This document shows, piece by piece, positions 43,691 to 52,630 of a stretch of 52,755 nucleotides of DNA. The stretch's first letter is position 1. Every line of letters begins with the position of its first letter. The position numbers were made by a program, and so were the translations under genes. The stretch is from assembly GCA_017479935.1 (NCBI GenBank), contig JAFVBO010000085.1, positions 1-52,755 of the forward strand, written 5' to 3'. The notes beneath the pieces were generated by a model. It did no database searches. It was not told the origin of the DNA and worked only from the letters and a program-made list of their open reading frames with translations. This DNA is from Lachnospiraceae bacterium. Lineage in GTDB: Bacteria > Bacillota > Clostridia > Lachnospirales > Lachnospiraceae.

Positions 43691-43726
43691 GGGCTGTCCT
43701 TTATTGAAGGGGCAGCCCTTCTTTTA
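43691..43726 (+). terminator. Terminator of rpsB-tsf
   Basis: GGGCTGTCCTTT-ATTG-AAGGGGCAGCCC, a 12-pair stem with two wobble pairs, followed by TTCTTTT. Confidence 0.88.
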
Positions 43727-43765
43727 TGAAAGCCGAAGTAAGAAGTAATTGCGTTCGGCTTTCAT
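43726..43765. repeat. 12-bp-stem hairpin before tldD
   Basis: ATGAAAGCCGAA (43726-43737) is exactly inverted as TTCGGCTTTCAT (43754-43765) with a 16-nt loop. It could be an mRNA 5'-end stabiliser for tldD or part of a dispersed element. Confidence 0.6.
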
Positions 43766-43805
43766 AGGCAGTTTAGCAGCGCGTCAGCGCTATATGGAGG
43801 CAGAA

Positions 43806-45239
43806 ATGAAAGTACCTTTTTCCTCCTATTTGGAGAAGATTACCCCGGCGCTTTGCGAAGTCGTGAGCAGCCTGGGAAAGAGCTATGACTATGTGAGTCT
43901 GTTGTCTTCCGATTCGGTTGGCTTCCGCATTATCGTAAACAGGCGGACAGTGACGGTGAACAACGAAACCATGACAACCGAACGAGGATCGGTCGTACGC
44001 GTGTACAAGGATGGACTCTACAGCGAGTATTCCTTTAACTATTTTGACCCGGAATGTCCGGAAAAAACCGTAGAAGAGGCAAAGGCTGCCCTGGATGCGC
44101 AGCTTTCCGTTCTGCGCGCCTGCCAGACGGATATCTACCAGACAAAGGCGCTTCCGGATGAGAAGCAGGAGGGGATCTGGGAGTTTGAGGCGGACATCCT
44201 TCCGGAAACCGCCGACGAAGGAGCCCTCATCGCCTTGATGCAGGGCATTGTGGACAAGGCGATGGCAGACTGCAAGGATTTGGTCGACTGCCAGGTGACA
44301 GCACAGTCGACGCATATTTCCAAGCTGTTTCTGACAAAGAATAAAAATCTGAAGCAGAGTTACGTTTACTCGGAGGGCACCATCGTTCCCATCGGAGCGC
44401 GGGACGGCAAGAGCAGCCCTGCCTACGTGGGCGTTTCCGGGCGAAAGGGTCCCGAACTGTTTGAAGAGCTGCCGGAGAAGCTGCCGGGGGTCTTAAAGAC
44501 GGTGGAGGATCTTTTGAGCGCCGATCGGGTGACGCCGGGTGAGTACGACATCATCACCTCCCCGGAAGTGACGGGCCTCATCGCGCACGAAGCCTTCGGC
44601 CATGGCGTGGAGATGGATATGTTCGTCAAGAACAGAGCCTTAGGGGCCAAGTACATCGAGAAACGGGTCGGATCCGATCTGGTAACCATGCACGAAGGGG
44701 CGCTCTGCGCGGAAGATGTGACTTCGTTTGCCTTTGATGATGAGGGAACCATGGCCGGCGATGTGACGGAAATCCAGAATGGAATTTTAAAGACCGGCAT
44801 CTGCGACGCGCTTTCCGCCATGCGTCTGGGCATACAGCCGACCGGAAACGGGAAGAGAGAAAACTTTGAACATAAGGTTTACACCCGCATGACCAACACC
44901 ATGTTTGATTCCGGAAACGATACGCTGGAAGAGATGATTGCGTCCATCTCCTACGGATATTTTCTGTGCGGCATGCAATCCGGCATGGAGGATCCCAAAC
45001 ACTGGGGCATTCAGTGCATCGTGGAGCGCGGCTACGAAATCCGGGACGGAAAGCTCACCGGAAAAGTGGTGGCCCCGATTGTCATGACCGGTTACGTGCC
45101 GGATCTTTTGGGATCGGTGTCCATGGTGAGCCGTGACCGGGAAGTGTTCGGAAACGGCGGCTGCGGCAAAGGCCACAAGGAATGGGTGAAGGTGGCAGAT
45201 GGCGGTCCTTATCTGAAAGCGAAAGCGAGGTTGGGATGA
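43806..45239 (+). CDS. tldD: TldD family metalloprotease subunit
   Basis: A 477-residue TldD-type protein. The zinc motif HEAFGHGVEMD is at about residues 260-270, the expected HExxxH form, with ISYGYFLCGMQSGMEDP and MVSRDREVFGNGGCGKGHKE at the C-terminus. TldD and TldE together form a heterodimeric protease that digests unfolded peptides and matures some microcins. The ATG at 43806 has TGGAGG just before it; an upstream in-frame start lies in the hairpin. It overlaps tldE by four bases. No peptide-precursor gene is visible nearby. Confidence 0.93.
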   Translation: MKVPFSSYLEKITPALCEVVSSLGKSYDYVSLLSSDSVGFRIIVNRRTVTVNNETMTTERGSVVRVYKDGLYSEYSFNYFDPECPEKTVEEAKAALDAQLSVLRACQTDIYQTKALPDEKQEGIWEFEADILPETADEGALIALMQGIVDKAMADCKDLVDCQVTAQSTHISKLFLTKNKNLKQSYVYSEGTIVPIGARDGKSSPAYVGVSGRKGPELFEELPEKLPGVLKTVEDLLSADRVTPGEYDIITSPEVTGLIAHEAFGHGVEMDMFVKNRALGAKYIEKRVGSDLVTMHEGALCAEDVTSFAFDDEGTMAGDVTEIQNGILKTGICDALSAMRLGIQPTGNGKRENFEHKVYTRMTNTMFDSGNDTLEEMIASISYGYFLCGMQSGMEDPKHWGIQCIVERGYEIRDGKLTGKVVAPIVMTGYVPDLLGSVSMVSRDREVFGNGGCGKGHKEWVKVADGGPYLKAKARLG

Positions 45240-46516
45240 TGGTGGAAAAAATTTTAGAGCTTCTGCGCGCATCCGGCGCGGACGCCTTTGAACTGACAGA
45301 TGTGCAGAAAACCGGCTGGGAGTTTTATCTGATCCGACACAAGCTGGATCAGAACCGGGCCAAAAACGTGGAACACATCCGGGTGAAGGTTTATAAAAAG
45401 AGGGAAGATGGAAAGTTCCTTGGAAGCGCTGCAGGAGAAATTGCGCCGACGGCCTCGACGGAAGAGGCGAAGACCATGATCGAAAAACTCCTGAAGCAGG
45501 CTATCCTGGTAAAGAACCCTTATTACGAGATTACTCCGGCTTATGAGACTGCGAAGGCAGAAGAAAACGCAGCGGATCCGGCAGCGATTTCGGCCGATTT
45601 CCTGCGTGCGCTCACCTCTGTCGCAGAGACGGAAGGAGAGGATATCAACTCTGCTGAAATATTTGTGGATGCAGTCAAGGTTCGCTTTATCAATTCGAAT
45701 GGGTTGGATGTGACTGCTGTGTATCCTTCCTCCATGGCGGAAGTGGTGGTGAATGCGCGCAAAGAGGAGCATGAAATTGAGCTTTATCGCATGTATCGTT
45801 CCGGAACCTGTGATGGCGAAGGACTGAAACGGGAGCTGGAAGAGACTTGCGTATACGGGCGCGACCGGCTTCTCGCAACGCCTACGCCTGCGCTCGGGAC
45901 CGCGGATGTCGTCTTTTCCACGGACGCGGCGCTTTCCATCTACCATTATTTCTGTGATCGCATGAATACCGCCTATGTCTATCGTCAGTTATCCGACTGG
46001 GAGATTGGAAAAGAGGTTTTGCCGGATGTGAAAGGCGACCTTGTTACCCTGCGCACTGTGAAGACGCTTCCCAACTCCTCCCGCAATGTCCCGTTTGACG
46101 GAGAAGGCGCGCCGGTTCGCGATATGACGATCGTGGAAAACGGTGTGGCAAAGGCCTTTTGGGGTGGTCGTCAGTATTCCTGGTATTTAGGAATCAAAGA
46201 TTCGTTTTCTGCATCCAATTTCGTGGTGGAAGGCGGAAGCCGTACGGCAGAAGAACTCCGCGAAGGAAAGTATCTGGAGGTAGTGGAATTTTCGGACTTC
46301 CAGGTGGACGCCATCACCGGTGATATCGCAGGGGAAATCCGGCTCGGCTACTGGCATGAGAACGGAATGCGGACTGTTGTAACAGGCGGCTCGGTCTCCG
46401 GAAATATGAAAGAATTAGGCCGGCGTATGTGCATGTCCCGGGAACAGAAACAGTATGACTGCTTTTTAATCCCGGCTGTCACCAGACTTTCCGGGGTGAG
46501 CATCACAGGAGCATAA
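45236..46516 (+). CDS. TldE/PmbA family subunit
   Basis: A 426-residue partner of TldD. It lacks the HExxxH zinc motif, as TldE does, and shows SSRNVPFDGEGAPVRDMTIVENG (in part) near residue 280 and AITGDIAGEIRLGYWHENG near 360, both typical of the PmbA/TldE group, with NFVVEGGSRTAEEL between. The start at 45236 overlaps the tldD stop; 45239 is an equal alternative. The heterodimer needs both subunits for activity, and coupling fits this. Confidence 0.92.
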   Translation: MMVEKILELLRASGADAFELTDVQKTGWEFYLIRHKLDQNRAKNVEHIRVKVYKKREDGKFLGSAAGEIAPTASTEEAKTMIEKLLKQAILVKNPYYEITPAYETAKAEENAADPAAISADFLRALTSVAETEGEDINSAEIFVDAVKVRFINSNGLDVTAVYPSSMAEVVVNARKEEHEIELYRMYRSGTCDGEGLKRELEETCVYGRDRLLATPTPALGTADVVFSTDAALSIYHYFCDRMNTAYVYRQLSDWEIGKEVLPDVKGDLVTLRTVKTLPNSSRNVPFDGEGAPVRDMTIVENGVAKAFWGGRQYSWYLGIKDSFSASNFVVEGGSRTAEELREGKYLEVVEFSDFQVDAITGDIAGEIRLGYWHENGMRTVVTGGSVSGNMKELGRRMCMSREQKQYDCFLIPAVTRLSGVSITGA

Positions 46517-46520
46517 ACGA

Positions 46521-47189
46521 ATGAAATTCTATGCGGTAAGAAAAGGAATAACCCCTGGAATCTATACGGACTGGGACAGCTGCAAGGCAAACGTACAGGG
46601 ATTTTCCTGTGCGGAATACAAATCATTTAAGACAAGAAACGAAGCAGAAGAATACTTAAACAGCGCTCCTCAAAAGGCCAATATTTCGGATGAGCCGTCT
46701 ACCTGTCTCGCTCTAAGTGATGAGGAGGAAGCCGACCGGCTGACGAAACAGTGCGGCACAGAAGCAGTGGCCTATGTGGATGGATCATACACAAATCCGG
46801 GAGCATTTTCCTGTGGTGTGGTTCTTTTTACGCATGGAGAAAAAAAGATATTTGCAGCGATTTATCAGGATGAGGCCTATGCTGCCATGAGAAACGTGGC
46901 GGGAGAAATCAAGGGAGCAGAGGAGGCCATGCGGTATTGTGTGGATCATCAAATCCAAAGCCTTACGATTTTTCATGATTATCAGGGAATTTCGGCCTGG
47001 TGTACAAGAGCCTGGGAGGCCAAAAAACCGGAAACCAGGGCATATCGGGAATATTATGACGAAGTGACAAAATCCTGCCAAATTTTCTTTCGCAAAGTGA
47101 AAGGACATTCGGGGGATCGTTACAATGAAGAGGCGGACCGTCTTGCCGGAAGTGCAGATCTGATCAGGGAAGACGCTGAGTGGTTCTGA
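46521..47189 (+). CDS. rnhA: Ribonuclease H with N-terminal viroplasmin-like domain
   Basis: A 222-residue protein. Residues 1-48 are a caulimovirus-VI (viroplasmin-like) RNA/DNA-hybrid-binding domain: YAVRKGITPGIYTDWDSCKA and FSCAEYKSFKTRNEAEEYL. Residues 72-222 are a type 1 RNase H with the four catalytic acids in AYVDGSY, GEIKGAEEA, FHDYQGI and NEEADRLAG. It removes RNA from RNA-DNA hybrids. It begins four bases after the TldE stop and may be co-transcribed. Confidence 0.93.
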   Translation: MKFYAVRKGITPGIYTDWDSCKANVQGFSCAEYKSFKTRNEAEEYLNSAPQKANISDEPSTCLALSDEEEADRLTKQCGTEAVAYVDGSYTNPGAFSCGVVLFTHGEKKIFAAIYQDEAYAAMRNVAGEIKGAEEAMRYCVDHQIQSLTIFHDYQGISAWCTRAWEAKKPETRAYREYYDEVTKSCQIFFRKVKGHSGDRYNEEADRLAGSADLIREDAEWF

Positions 47190-47270
47190 AGAGAAGACGA
47201 AACAAGAAGGTTAGTCAACATTACAAGTTACGATTCACGGGTCACCGCCATTAGTTACTATTCACGGGTC

Positions 47271-47301
47271 AAAGGACTGCCGTAAAACGGCAGTCTTTTT
47301 T
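47271..47301 (+). terminator. Terminator downstream of the RNase H gene
   Basis: GACTGCCG (47275-47282) pairs with CGGCAGTC (47288-47295), flanked by AAAG and TTTTTT. Two direct repeats ending ATTCACGGGTCA lie just upstream (about 47232 and 47259). Confidence 0.88.
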
Positions 47302-47383
47302 GCTTGTCTTTTCGAGACAATTGTATTATTCTATAATCAATTCTTTGCAGCGTTCATGCGCTGCTACACCAAAAGGAAAGGGT

Positions 47384-48511
47384 ATGTCTATGGACGTGAA
47401 AGAATACAAGTGTCCGGAGTGCGGTGGCGCTCTGGAATGGAACAGCAGTCTGCAGAAGCTGAAATGTCCCTACTGCGATTCGGTCTTTTCAATGGAAGAA
47501 TTTGAAGGCCCGGAGGCAAGCGAGAGCAGCGCGGACGATTTCGAAGGCGATGGAGCGGTCACCCAGGTGGAGATGAGCTCCGACGCGGAGAATCTTAACT
47601 GGGAAAGCAGTGAGAATGTCTTTAACGCGCAGGAAACGGCCGGCATGAAGGTGTACTCCTGCCAGTCCTGCGGGGCCGAGATCGTGGCGGACGAGACCTT
47701 AGGCGCCACCACCTGCCCTTATTGCGGTAACAATATTGTCATGACAGGGCAGTTTGCGGGCGATCTTCGGCCGGATTACATCATCCCGTTCAAGCTCGAT
47801 AAAGAAGCCGCCAAGGCAAAGCTGCGCGAGCACGTCCGCAGCCAGAAATATGTGCCGAAGGTTTTCCAGGATGAAAATCATATCGATGAAATCAAGGGAA
47901 TGTACGTTCCGTTCTGGTTGTTTGACGCCACCTGCCATGTGGATCAAACCTACAACTGTACGCGCGTACGCACCTGGATGACCGGGGAGATGCAGTACAC
48001 TCGCACGGCCCATTACAAGGTGCGCCGGGAAGGAACTATGAAATTTGCCCATGTGCCGGTCGATGCTTCCAAGACGATGCCGGATGATCTGATGGAATCG
48101 CTGGAACCGTACAACTTCCAGGACGCGGTTCCGTTTAAGACCGGCTATCTGGCCGGCTACCTGGCAGATAAGTACGATGTGAAAGCGGAGGACTGCATCG
48201 CCAAGGCGGATTCTCGTATTCAGAAGACCGCTACGGGGGCTTTCCGGGATTCGGTGACCGGTTATTCATCCGTGAACCAGGCGGCTCAGCGTCTTTCCTT
48301 CCAGGAAGGAAAGACTTCCTATGCCCTGTATCCCGTGTGGATCTTAAATACTTCCTGGAATGGGGAAAAGTATCTGTTCGCCATGAACGGCCAGACTGGA
48401 AAGTTTATCGGAAATCTGCCGCTTGATCAGAAGGCCTGGACGAAGAGCTGGATCCTCATGGGAGCCGTGATCGCCATCGTTCTGTACGCCATCATGTGGT
48501 TTATGGCGTAG
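47384..48511 (+). CDS. Zinc-ribbon membrane protein (TFIIB-type ribbon)
   Basis: A 375-residue protein with two zinc ribbons: YKCPECGGALEW...LKCPYCDSVF in residues 8-35 and YSCQSCGAEI...TCPYCGNN near 93-120. A long soluble middle follows, including GMYVPFWLFDATCHVDQTYN near residue 177, and one membrane segment ends it (LMGAVIAIVLYAIMWFMA). Related Clostridia proteins are sometimes misnamed as PriA or as TFIIB-type proteins; the true role is unknown. ATG at 47384 follows AAAGGAAAGGG. The TPM-domain gene starts 16 bases later. Confidence 0.85.
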   Translation: MSMDVKEYKCPECGGALEWNSSLQKLKCPYCDSVFSMEEFEGPEASESSADDFEGDGAVTQVEMSSDAENLNWESSENVFNAQETAGMKVYSCQSCGAEIVADETLGATTCPYCGNNIVMTGQFAGDLRPDYIIPFKLDKEAAKAKLREHVRSQKYVPKVFQDENHIDEIKGMYVPFWLFDATCHVDQTYNCTRVRTWMTGEMQYTRTAHYKVRREGTMKFAHVPVDASKTMPDDLMESLEPYNFQDAVPFKTGYLAGYLADKYDVKAEDCIAKADSRIQKTATGAFRDSVTGYSSVNQAAQRLSFQEGKTSYALYPVWILNTSWNGEKYLFAMNGQTGKFIGNLPLDQKAWTKSWILMGAVIAIVLYAIMWFMA

Positions 48512-48527
48512 GAAAGGAGGAAGGACC

Positions 48528-49478
48528 ATGACAAGAAGAAAACTTGGGTTTGTGCTGGCGCTTTTATGCGCTTTTGTTTCCTCTTTTACCCTGGCCTATG
48601 CTACCTCGGACGGTGACACCATCTATCTGGGGCCGGCGCCGGCAGAAGAGGAGATCAAACTGGATATCCAGGAGGAAACTCTTCCTGAAACGGCTGCTGC
48701 CGCCGTGGAGACGGACCATTCCTATCTGCTGTCGGACGGCTCGCTTCTGGTGGACGATGCCGGACTGTTATCCGCATCGGAGAAACAGGCGCTCTTAAAA
48801 AAGCTGGAAGCCATCAAGGCGAAGAACTTTGAACTGGTCATTGTCACAAAAACTTCCATCGGCGGACGGAATGTTGAAACGTACGTGGATGATTTCTATG
48901 ATACCAATGGCTACGGCTATGGGGAAAAACGTGATGGGGCCATTTTGCTGCTTTCCATGGCAGAGCGCGACTGGGCTATTGGCACGACCGGCTTTGGCAT
49001 CACGGCTCTGACGGATGCCGGACAGGCGTACATCATGGACAAGGTGCTTGGTTCCCTTTCCTCTGGCGATTATGCGAAGGCATTCACGACCTTTGCGGAT
49101 CTGACGGATCAGTTTGTAGACCAGGCCCGCACGGGAGCTCCGTATGATACGGGGAACATGCCGAAAGGGACGGTCAGCCCGTTCTGGATCTTCGGGGATG
49201 CGGTGATCGGCATGCTGGCGGCGCTCGTTCCCATGAACGCGCAAAAGCGGCGGCTTCATACGGTGACCACCCGCACGGAGGCGGCGGATTACGCGGTTTC
49301 CGGTTCGTTTAAGCTGAACAATTCCTCCGAAAACTTTGTCGGCGCGCAAGTTCGCACGATCATGATCCCGCGGGCCCGGACAGACGGAGGAAACGTCCCT
49401 CATTCCGGCGGAACCGGCAGCAGTATCCATGTGGGCTCCTCCGGCACCACTCATGGCGGATCGCATGGGAAGTTTTAG
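48528..49478 (+). CDS. TPM-domain (YgcG-like) exported membrane protein
   Basis: A 316-residue protein with a signal peptide (residues 1-27, ending SSFTLAYA), a TPM phosphatase-like domain at about 60-190 (LLVDDAGLLSASEKQALLKK, DDFYDTNGYGYGEKRDGAIL, WAIGTTGFG), a membrane segment (FWIFGDAVIGMLAALVPM) and a Gly/Ser/His-rich tail (GGTGSSIHVGSSGTTHGGSH). TPM proteins with such tails are common in Firmicutes beside zinc-ribbon membrane proteins, as here. AAAGGAGGAAGGACC precedes the ATG. Confidence 0.9.
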   Translation: MTRRKLGFVLALLCAFVSSFTLAYATSDGDTIYLGPAPAEEEIKLDIQEETLPETAAAAVETDHSYLLSDGSLLVDDAGLLSASEKQALLKKLEAIKAKNFELVIVTKTSIGGRNVETYVDDFYDTNGYGYGEKRDGAILLLSMAERDWAIGTTGFGITALTDAGQAYIMDKVLGSLSSGDYAKAFTTFADLTDQFVDQARTGAPYDTGNMPKGTVSPFWIFGDAVIGMLAALVPMNAQKRRLHTVTTRTEAADYAVSGSFKLNNSSENFVGAQVRTIMIPRARTDGGNVPHSGGTGSSIHVGSSGTTHGGSHGKF

Positions 49479-49538
49479 TTAAATAGACAGACCTGGTTTT
49501 GCCCGAAAAAGAAATAATGCTTTGCTGCAAAAAAGCGA

Positions 49539-49567
49539 TTGACATAGAACTGAAAATGTGTTATTTT
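49539..49567 (+). promoter_or_regulatory. Promoter of tRNA-Trp
   Basis: TTGACA (49539-49544), 17 bases, TATTTT (49562-49567), 25 bases before the mature tRNA. Confidence 0.75.
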
Positions 49568-49592
49568 TGTCAAGTCGGTTGCAAAACCGTAA

Positions 49593-49663
49593 AGAGGAAT
49601 AGTTCAAAGGTAGAGCTGCGGTCTCCAAAACCGTCGATGAGGGTTCGAATCCTTCTTCCTCTG
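49593..49663 (+). tRNA. tRNA-Trp (CCA)
   Basis: Acceptor AGAGGAA/TTCCTCT with discriminator G, anticodon arm GCGGT-CTCCAAA-ACCGT giving CCA, T arm with GGTTCGAATCC. The terminal CCA is not encoded. Confidence 0.95.
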
Positions 49664-49667
49664 TGAA

Positions 49668-49698
49668 GCCGTGCAGGATTGTTCTGCACGGCTTTTTT
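49668..49698 (+). terminator. Terminator of tRNA-Trp
   Basis: GCCGTGCAG-GATTGTT-CTGCACGGC followed by six T. Confidence 0.92.
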
Positions 49699-49723
49699 CG
49701 TATTCACAAAGGAGGTTATCAAA

Positions 49724-50623
49724 GTGAAGCTGTTTACGACCGTGCTTGTAGCCGTTTTGATAGCGGCATTAAATCAGAATCCCGGAAATGATACCAATCA
49801 TACAAAGCCTTCCGATTCGGCGGAGGCTGAAAAATATGTGTACATGGAGGAAGGGGAAAGCTATCCTCGAAGTGCGCAGGAGGAAACAAAAGGAGAAACC
49901 GAGACTTCTCTGGCGGAAGAAGAAACAAAGCCGCATGAAGCACTTAAAGAGACAAAACCGGTAGAATCAGAGGCTGAGACAAAGGCTTTCGAAACTGAGG
50001 ACGGGATGGATCCGGTTTCCAAAGAGGAAAAGTCTCCTATGAAAAACGAAGAGGACTATGCTGCTACCGCTCTCACCGGAGAAGACTGGCTCTGGGATAA
50101 CTGGCAGATTGAGGACGGCTATGTCATGAAAGAGGCGGAGACGTTTACCTTTGCCATTCCGAAAAATTGGATCACGGAGCGGGCGGACGGCCGGCATTTC
50201 ATCTACAGCATGGTGGAATATGGAAGCACCAATCTTCGTCTGGAATCGTATTCCTGGGAGGAGCCATACAATTCCGCCCAGCTCTGCATGAAGGATTTGG
50301 AAGAAAAGTATCTGGAAGCCTTTGGCTTTCATGTCACCAAGTCCCTTCCCAGGTACCAGATGAATGGATACGCGGCGCAGAAGTTTTTCGCGGATTACAA
50401 GTATCCGAACGGAACCTCGATCAAGGCGGACATTCTTATTCTGGCCCGGGAGAAAGACGCAATCGTGATCAAGATCCTGTATCCGGAGAAAGAAGCGTTC
50501 CGGTATTACGCGGAGATAGAGAGTGTGATCGCCTCCATCCATCCGGTGAAGGCATCGGAAGAACCGGAAGAAACAACTGCCTCAATAGAAACACCTGCAT
50601 CAAAAGAGACAAAAGCGAGATAG
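49724..50623 (+). CDS. Unknown secreted or membrane-anchored protein
   Basis: A 299-residue protein starting at GTG 49724 with an excellent AAAGGAGG site. Residues 1-16 (KLFTTVLVAVLIAAL) are a short hydrophobic leader without a lipobox cysteine. Residues 20-110 are a repetitive Glu/Thr/Lys linker with recurring E-TK motifs. Residues ~115-275 form a globular domain with FTFAIPKNWITE and KSLPRYQMNGYAAQKFFADY, like the PsbP/DUF1795-type fold in pattern, but I cannot confirm that. It ends in another Thr/Glu tail. It stands before the ECF sigma operon. Confidence 0.75.
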   Translation: MKLFTTVLVAVLIAALNQNPGNDTNHTKPSDSAEAEKYVYMEEGESYPRSAQEETKGETETSLAEEETKPHEALKETKPVESEAETKAFETEDGMDPVSKEEKSPMKNEEDYAATALTGEDWLWDNWQIEDGYVMKEAETFTFAIPKNWITERADGRHFIYSMVEYGSTNLRLESYSWEEPYNSAQLCMKDLEEKYLEAFGFHVTKSLPRYQMNGYAAQKFFADYKYPNGTSIKADILILAREKDAIVIKILYPEKEAFRYYAEIESVIASIHPVKASEEPEETTASIETPASKETKAR

Positions 50624-50763
50624 TTCTGGCCGCAGGTTCTTCAGACTGTAAACGAATAAAACTCTGCCAAAATATTTTTTGAAATTTTTTTTGCTGCGAG
50701 TGTAACGAACCGACATCCTTTTGCATCAATAAGACAGAACCGAAGGAAAGGAGGGTGAAAAAA

Positions 50764-51237
50764 GTGCAGTCGATGGACGAAATCTACCAGCAGTATGCGC
50801 AGACCGTGTATGGCTTCCTTCTCGCGCAGACGAGAGAGGAAAATCTGGCGGAAGAGCTGACGCAGGAGACCTTCTATCAGGCCATACGCACCAGTGACCG
50901 CTTTGATGAAAGCTGCAAAGTGTCTACGTGGCTGTGTGCCATCGCGAAGAATGTTCTTTTCACCTACCGCAGAAAACATCCGGTTACGGAGGAGATGGAT
51001 GAAACCCTTCCCGCCGGGGCTTCCACAGAAAACGAGGCTTTGGGAAACCTGGGAAGGATGGAAGTGCTCCGTCTTCTTCACGGCCTTCCCGAACCGGGAA
51101 GAGAAGTGATGTATCTGCGTGTGTTTGGAGGACTGTCGTTTGCTGAAATCGGAGAAGTTCACGGGAAAAGTGAGAACTGGGCCCGCGTGACCTTCTACCG
51201 TGCCAAGGAAAAGCTGAGAAAGGATGTAGAAAAATGA
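50764..51237 (+). CDS. ECF-type RNA polymerase sigma factor
   Basis: A 157-residue sigma-70 family protein with region 2 (IYQQYAQTVYGFLLAQTREE and ELTQETFYQAI, residues 6-45; STWLCAIAKNVLFTYRRK near 54) and region 4 (LPEPGREVMYLRVFGGLSFA near 112, then a helix-turn-helix). It would direct polymerase to a small regulon. The GTG at 50764 is chosen for its nine-base distance from AAAGGAGGG; GTG 50755 and ATG 50773 are alternatives. It overlaps the anti-sigma gene by four bases. Confidence 0.93.
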   Translation: MQSMDEIYQQYAQTVYGFLLAQTREENLAEELTQETFYQAIRTSDRFDESCKVSTWLCAIAKNVLFTYRRKHPVTEEMDETLPAGASTENEALGNLGRMEVLRLLHGLPEPGREVMYLRVFGGLSFAEIGEVHGKSENWARVTFYRAKEKLRKDVEK

Positions 51238-52604
51238 GAGAAATCCCTTGTGAAGTCGTGCGGGATCTGTTCCCGTCGTATATTGAAAACCTGACCAGTG
51301 AGACCACCAACGAAGTGATTGGTGAGCATCTGGAAGGATGTGAGGAGTGCCGTCAGGTGCTTGCGTCCATGAAGGACCAAACGGTTTCGGAGGAAAGTTC
51401 CAAACCGGAGAAGAAAGAAATTGATTTTCTGAAGAAAAACCGCCGCAAAAACCACCTGGTTCTTTTGGGAAGCCTGGCAGGCGCCTTGCTCCTCATCCTC
51501 GCCGTACTGGGCCTTCGCACCTATGTGATCGGACAGGGCCATGATACGAACCTGGCCGCCATCAATCTGAATGTGAATGGAAAAACCATGGATTTCCTGG
51601 CCGTCTCCCAATATGACGGGCGCACGGTTGTCGGCCTTTCCTATCAGGAGGAAGAAGGCGTGGTGCGCGTGGAAGGCAGAACTGTGGTGGGAAGTCCGCT
51701 GCATTACTCGTCCCCTTATGCCGGTTCCTTTACGGCATCGGAAGAAATCCGGGAAGTCCGTTTTGGAGACCGAATCGTCTGGTCCGAGGGGGCCACGGTG
51801 TCAGCCCTGGCTTCAGACCTATTCGCCCAGAGGCACAACTATGTAGGCGATATGCCCGCCAACAACCGCCTGTCGGTGGCGTTAAATCTGGGCTCTTATC
51901 TGGGACCGTTTACCAATGAACTGGAGACAGCCGCAGAGCCCTACGGCTGGAAGCTCCTTCTTTCGGAGGATATTCCAGAGGAAAAATACGCGCAAAAGCA
52001 CCAGGATATGATCGCGTTTGGTCGCATTCTGGTGGCGTTAGTCGGGAATCTGGATCATGTCACCTTCGTTCATACCGTAGACGGTGCAGAAACGCAAGTG
52101 ACCGTAGATGCCGAGGCTGCCACGCAGTTCTTTGGTGAAGACATCAAGAACTGCGGGAAGAATATTCGGGCCTTAGACAGACTGATTGAAAAGAGCGGCT
52201 TTCAGCTGTATGCTTTCCCGGAAATGAAAGGAGTGGAACAGGCTGGACTCGTTCTTCGTATTCAGAATCAGAGTGATACAATGTTTCAGGCTTTTTCGTA
52301 TGCGGCATATCACGATGGTGAGATGAAACATTCCGGTGGTATGACACACGCGGATAACACGCCTATGAAGATTGGGGAAGTCATCTTCGTGGATGGAATG
52401 TTTGATGACCCTTTCGGAGCAGACAGCTGGCCACAGGAGGCAGAAGAAGGGGCCCTTTATGAAATGGGCTTCGGTTTTGAAACACCGGAGGGCACGTATT
52501 ACGAAATCCCGGAGCGCATCCGCCTGACGCCGTCTGAAAGCGGAGAGGCGCATTTCGTCATCACGGGGAACGCGGCGAGCGGATATCATATTGTAGTCGA
52601 GTAA
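51234..52604 (+). CDS. Anti-sigma factor with zf-HC2 domain and large outer domain
   Basis: A 456-residue membrane protein coupled to the sigma gene. Residues 1-45 hold the zinc-binding anti-sigma domain (IPCEVVRDLFPSYI and the H-x3-C-x2-C of HLEGCEEC near residue 32). A membrane segment lies at about 75-97 (LVLLGSLAGALLLILAVLGL). The outer ~350 residues are a large sensor-like domain without a family I recognise. It would hold the sigma factor at the membrane until an envelope signal is sensed. Zf-HC2 proteins with such large outer domains are common in Clostridia. Confidence 0.88.
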   Translation: MREIPCEVVRDLFPSYIENLTSETTNEVIGEHLEGCEECRQVLASMKDQTVSEESSKPEKKEIDFLKKNRRKNHLVLLGSLAGALLLILAVLGLRTYVIGQGHDTNLAAINLNVNGKTMDFLAVSQYDGRTVVGLSYQEEEGVVRVEGRTVVGSPLHYSSPYAGSFTASEEIREVRFGDRIVWSEGATVSALASDLFAQRHNYVGDMPANNRLSVALNLGSYLGPFTNELETAAEPYGWKLLLSEDIPEEKYAQKHQDMIAFGRILVALVGNLDHVTFVHTVDGAETQVTVDAEAATQFFGEDIKNCGKNIRALDRLIEKSGFQLYAFPEMKGVEQAGLVLRIQNQSDTMFQAFSYAAYHDGEMKHSGGMTHADNTPMKIGEVIFVDGMFDDPFGADSWPQEAEEGALYEMGFGFETPEGTYYEIPERIRLTPSESGEAHFVITGNAASGYHIVVE

Positions 52605-52630
52605 TCGAAATGAGGTATCTGCTCAGCACA

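Noticed and set aside
43806-46516. tldD-tldE as part of a peptide-maturation (RiPP) cluster
   Set aside because: No precursor peptide, radical SAM enzyme or exporter is nearby; a housekeeping protease is the simpler reading.
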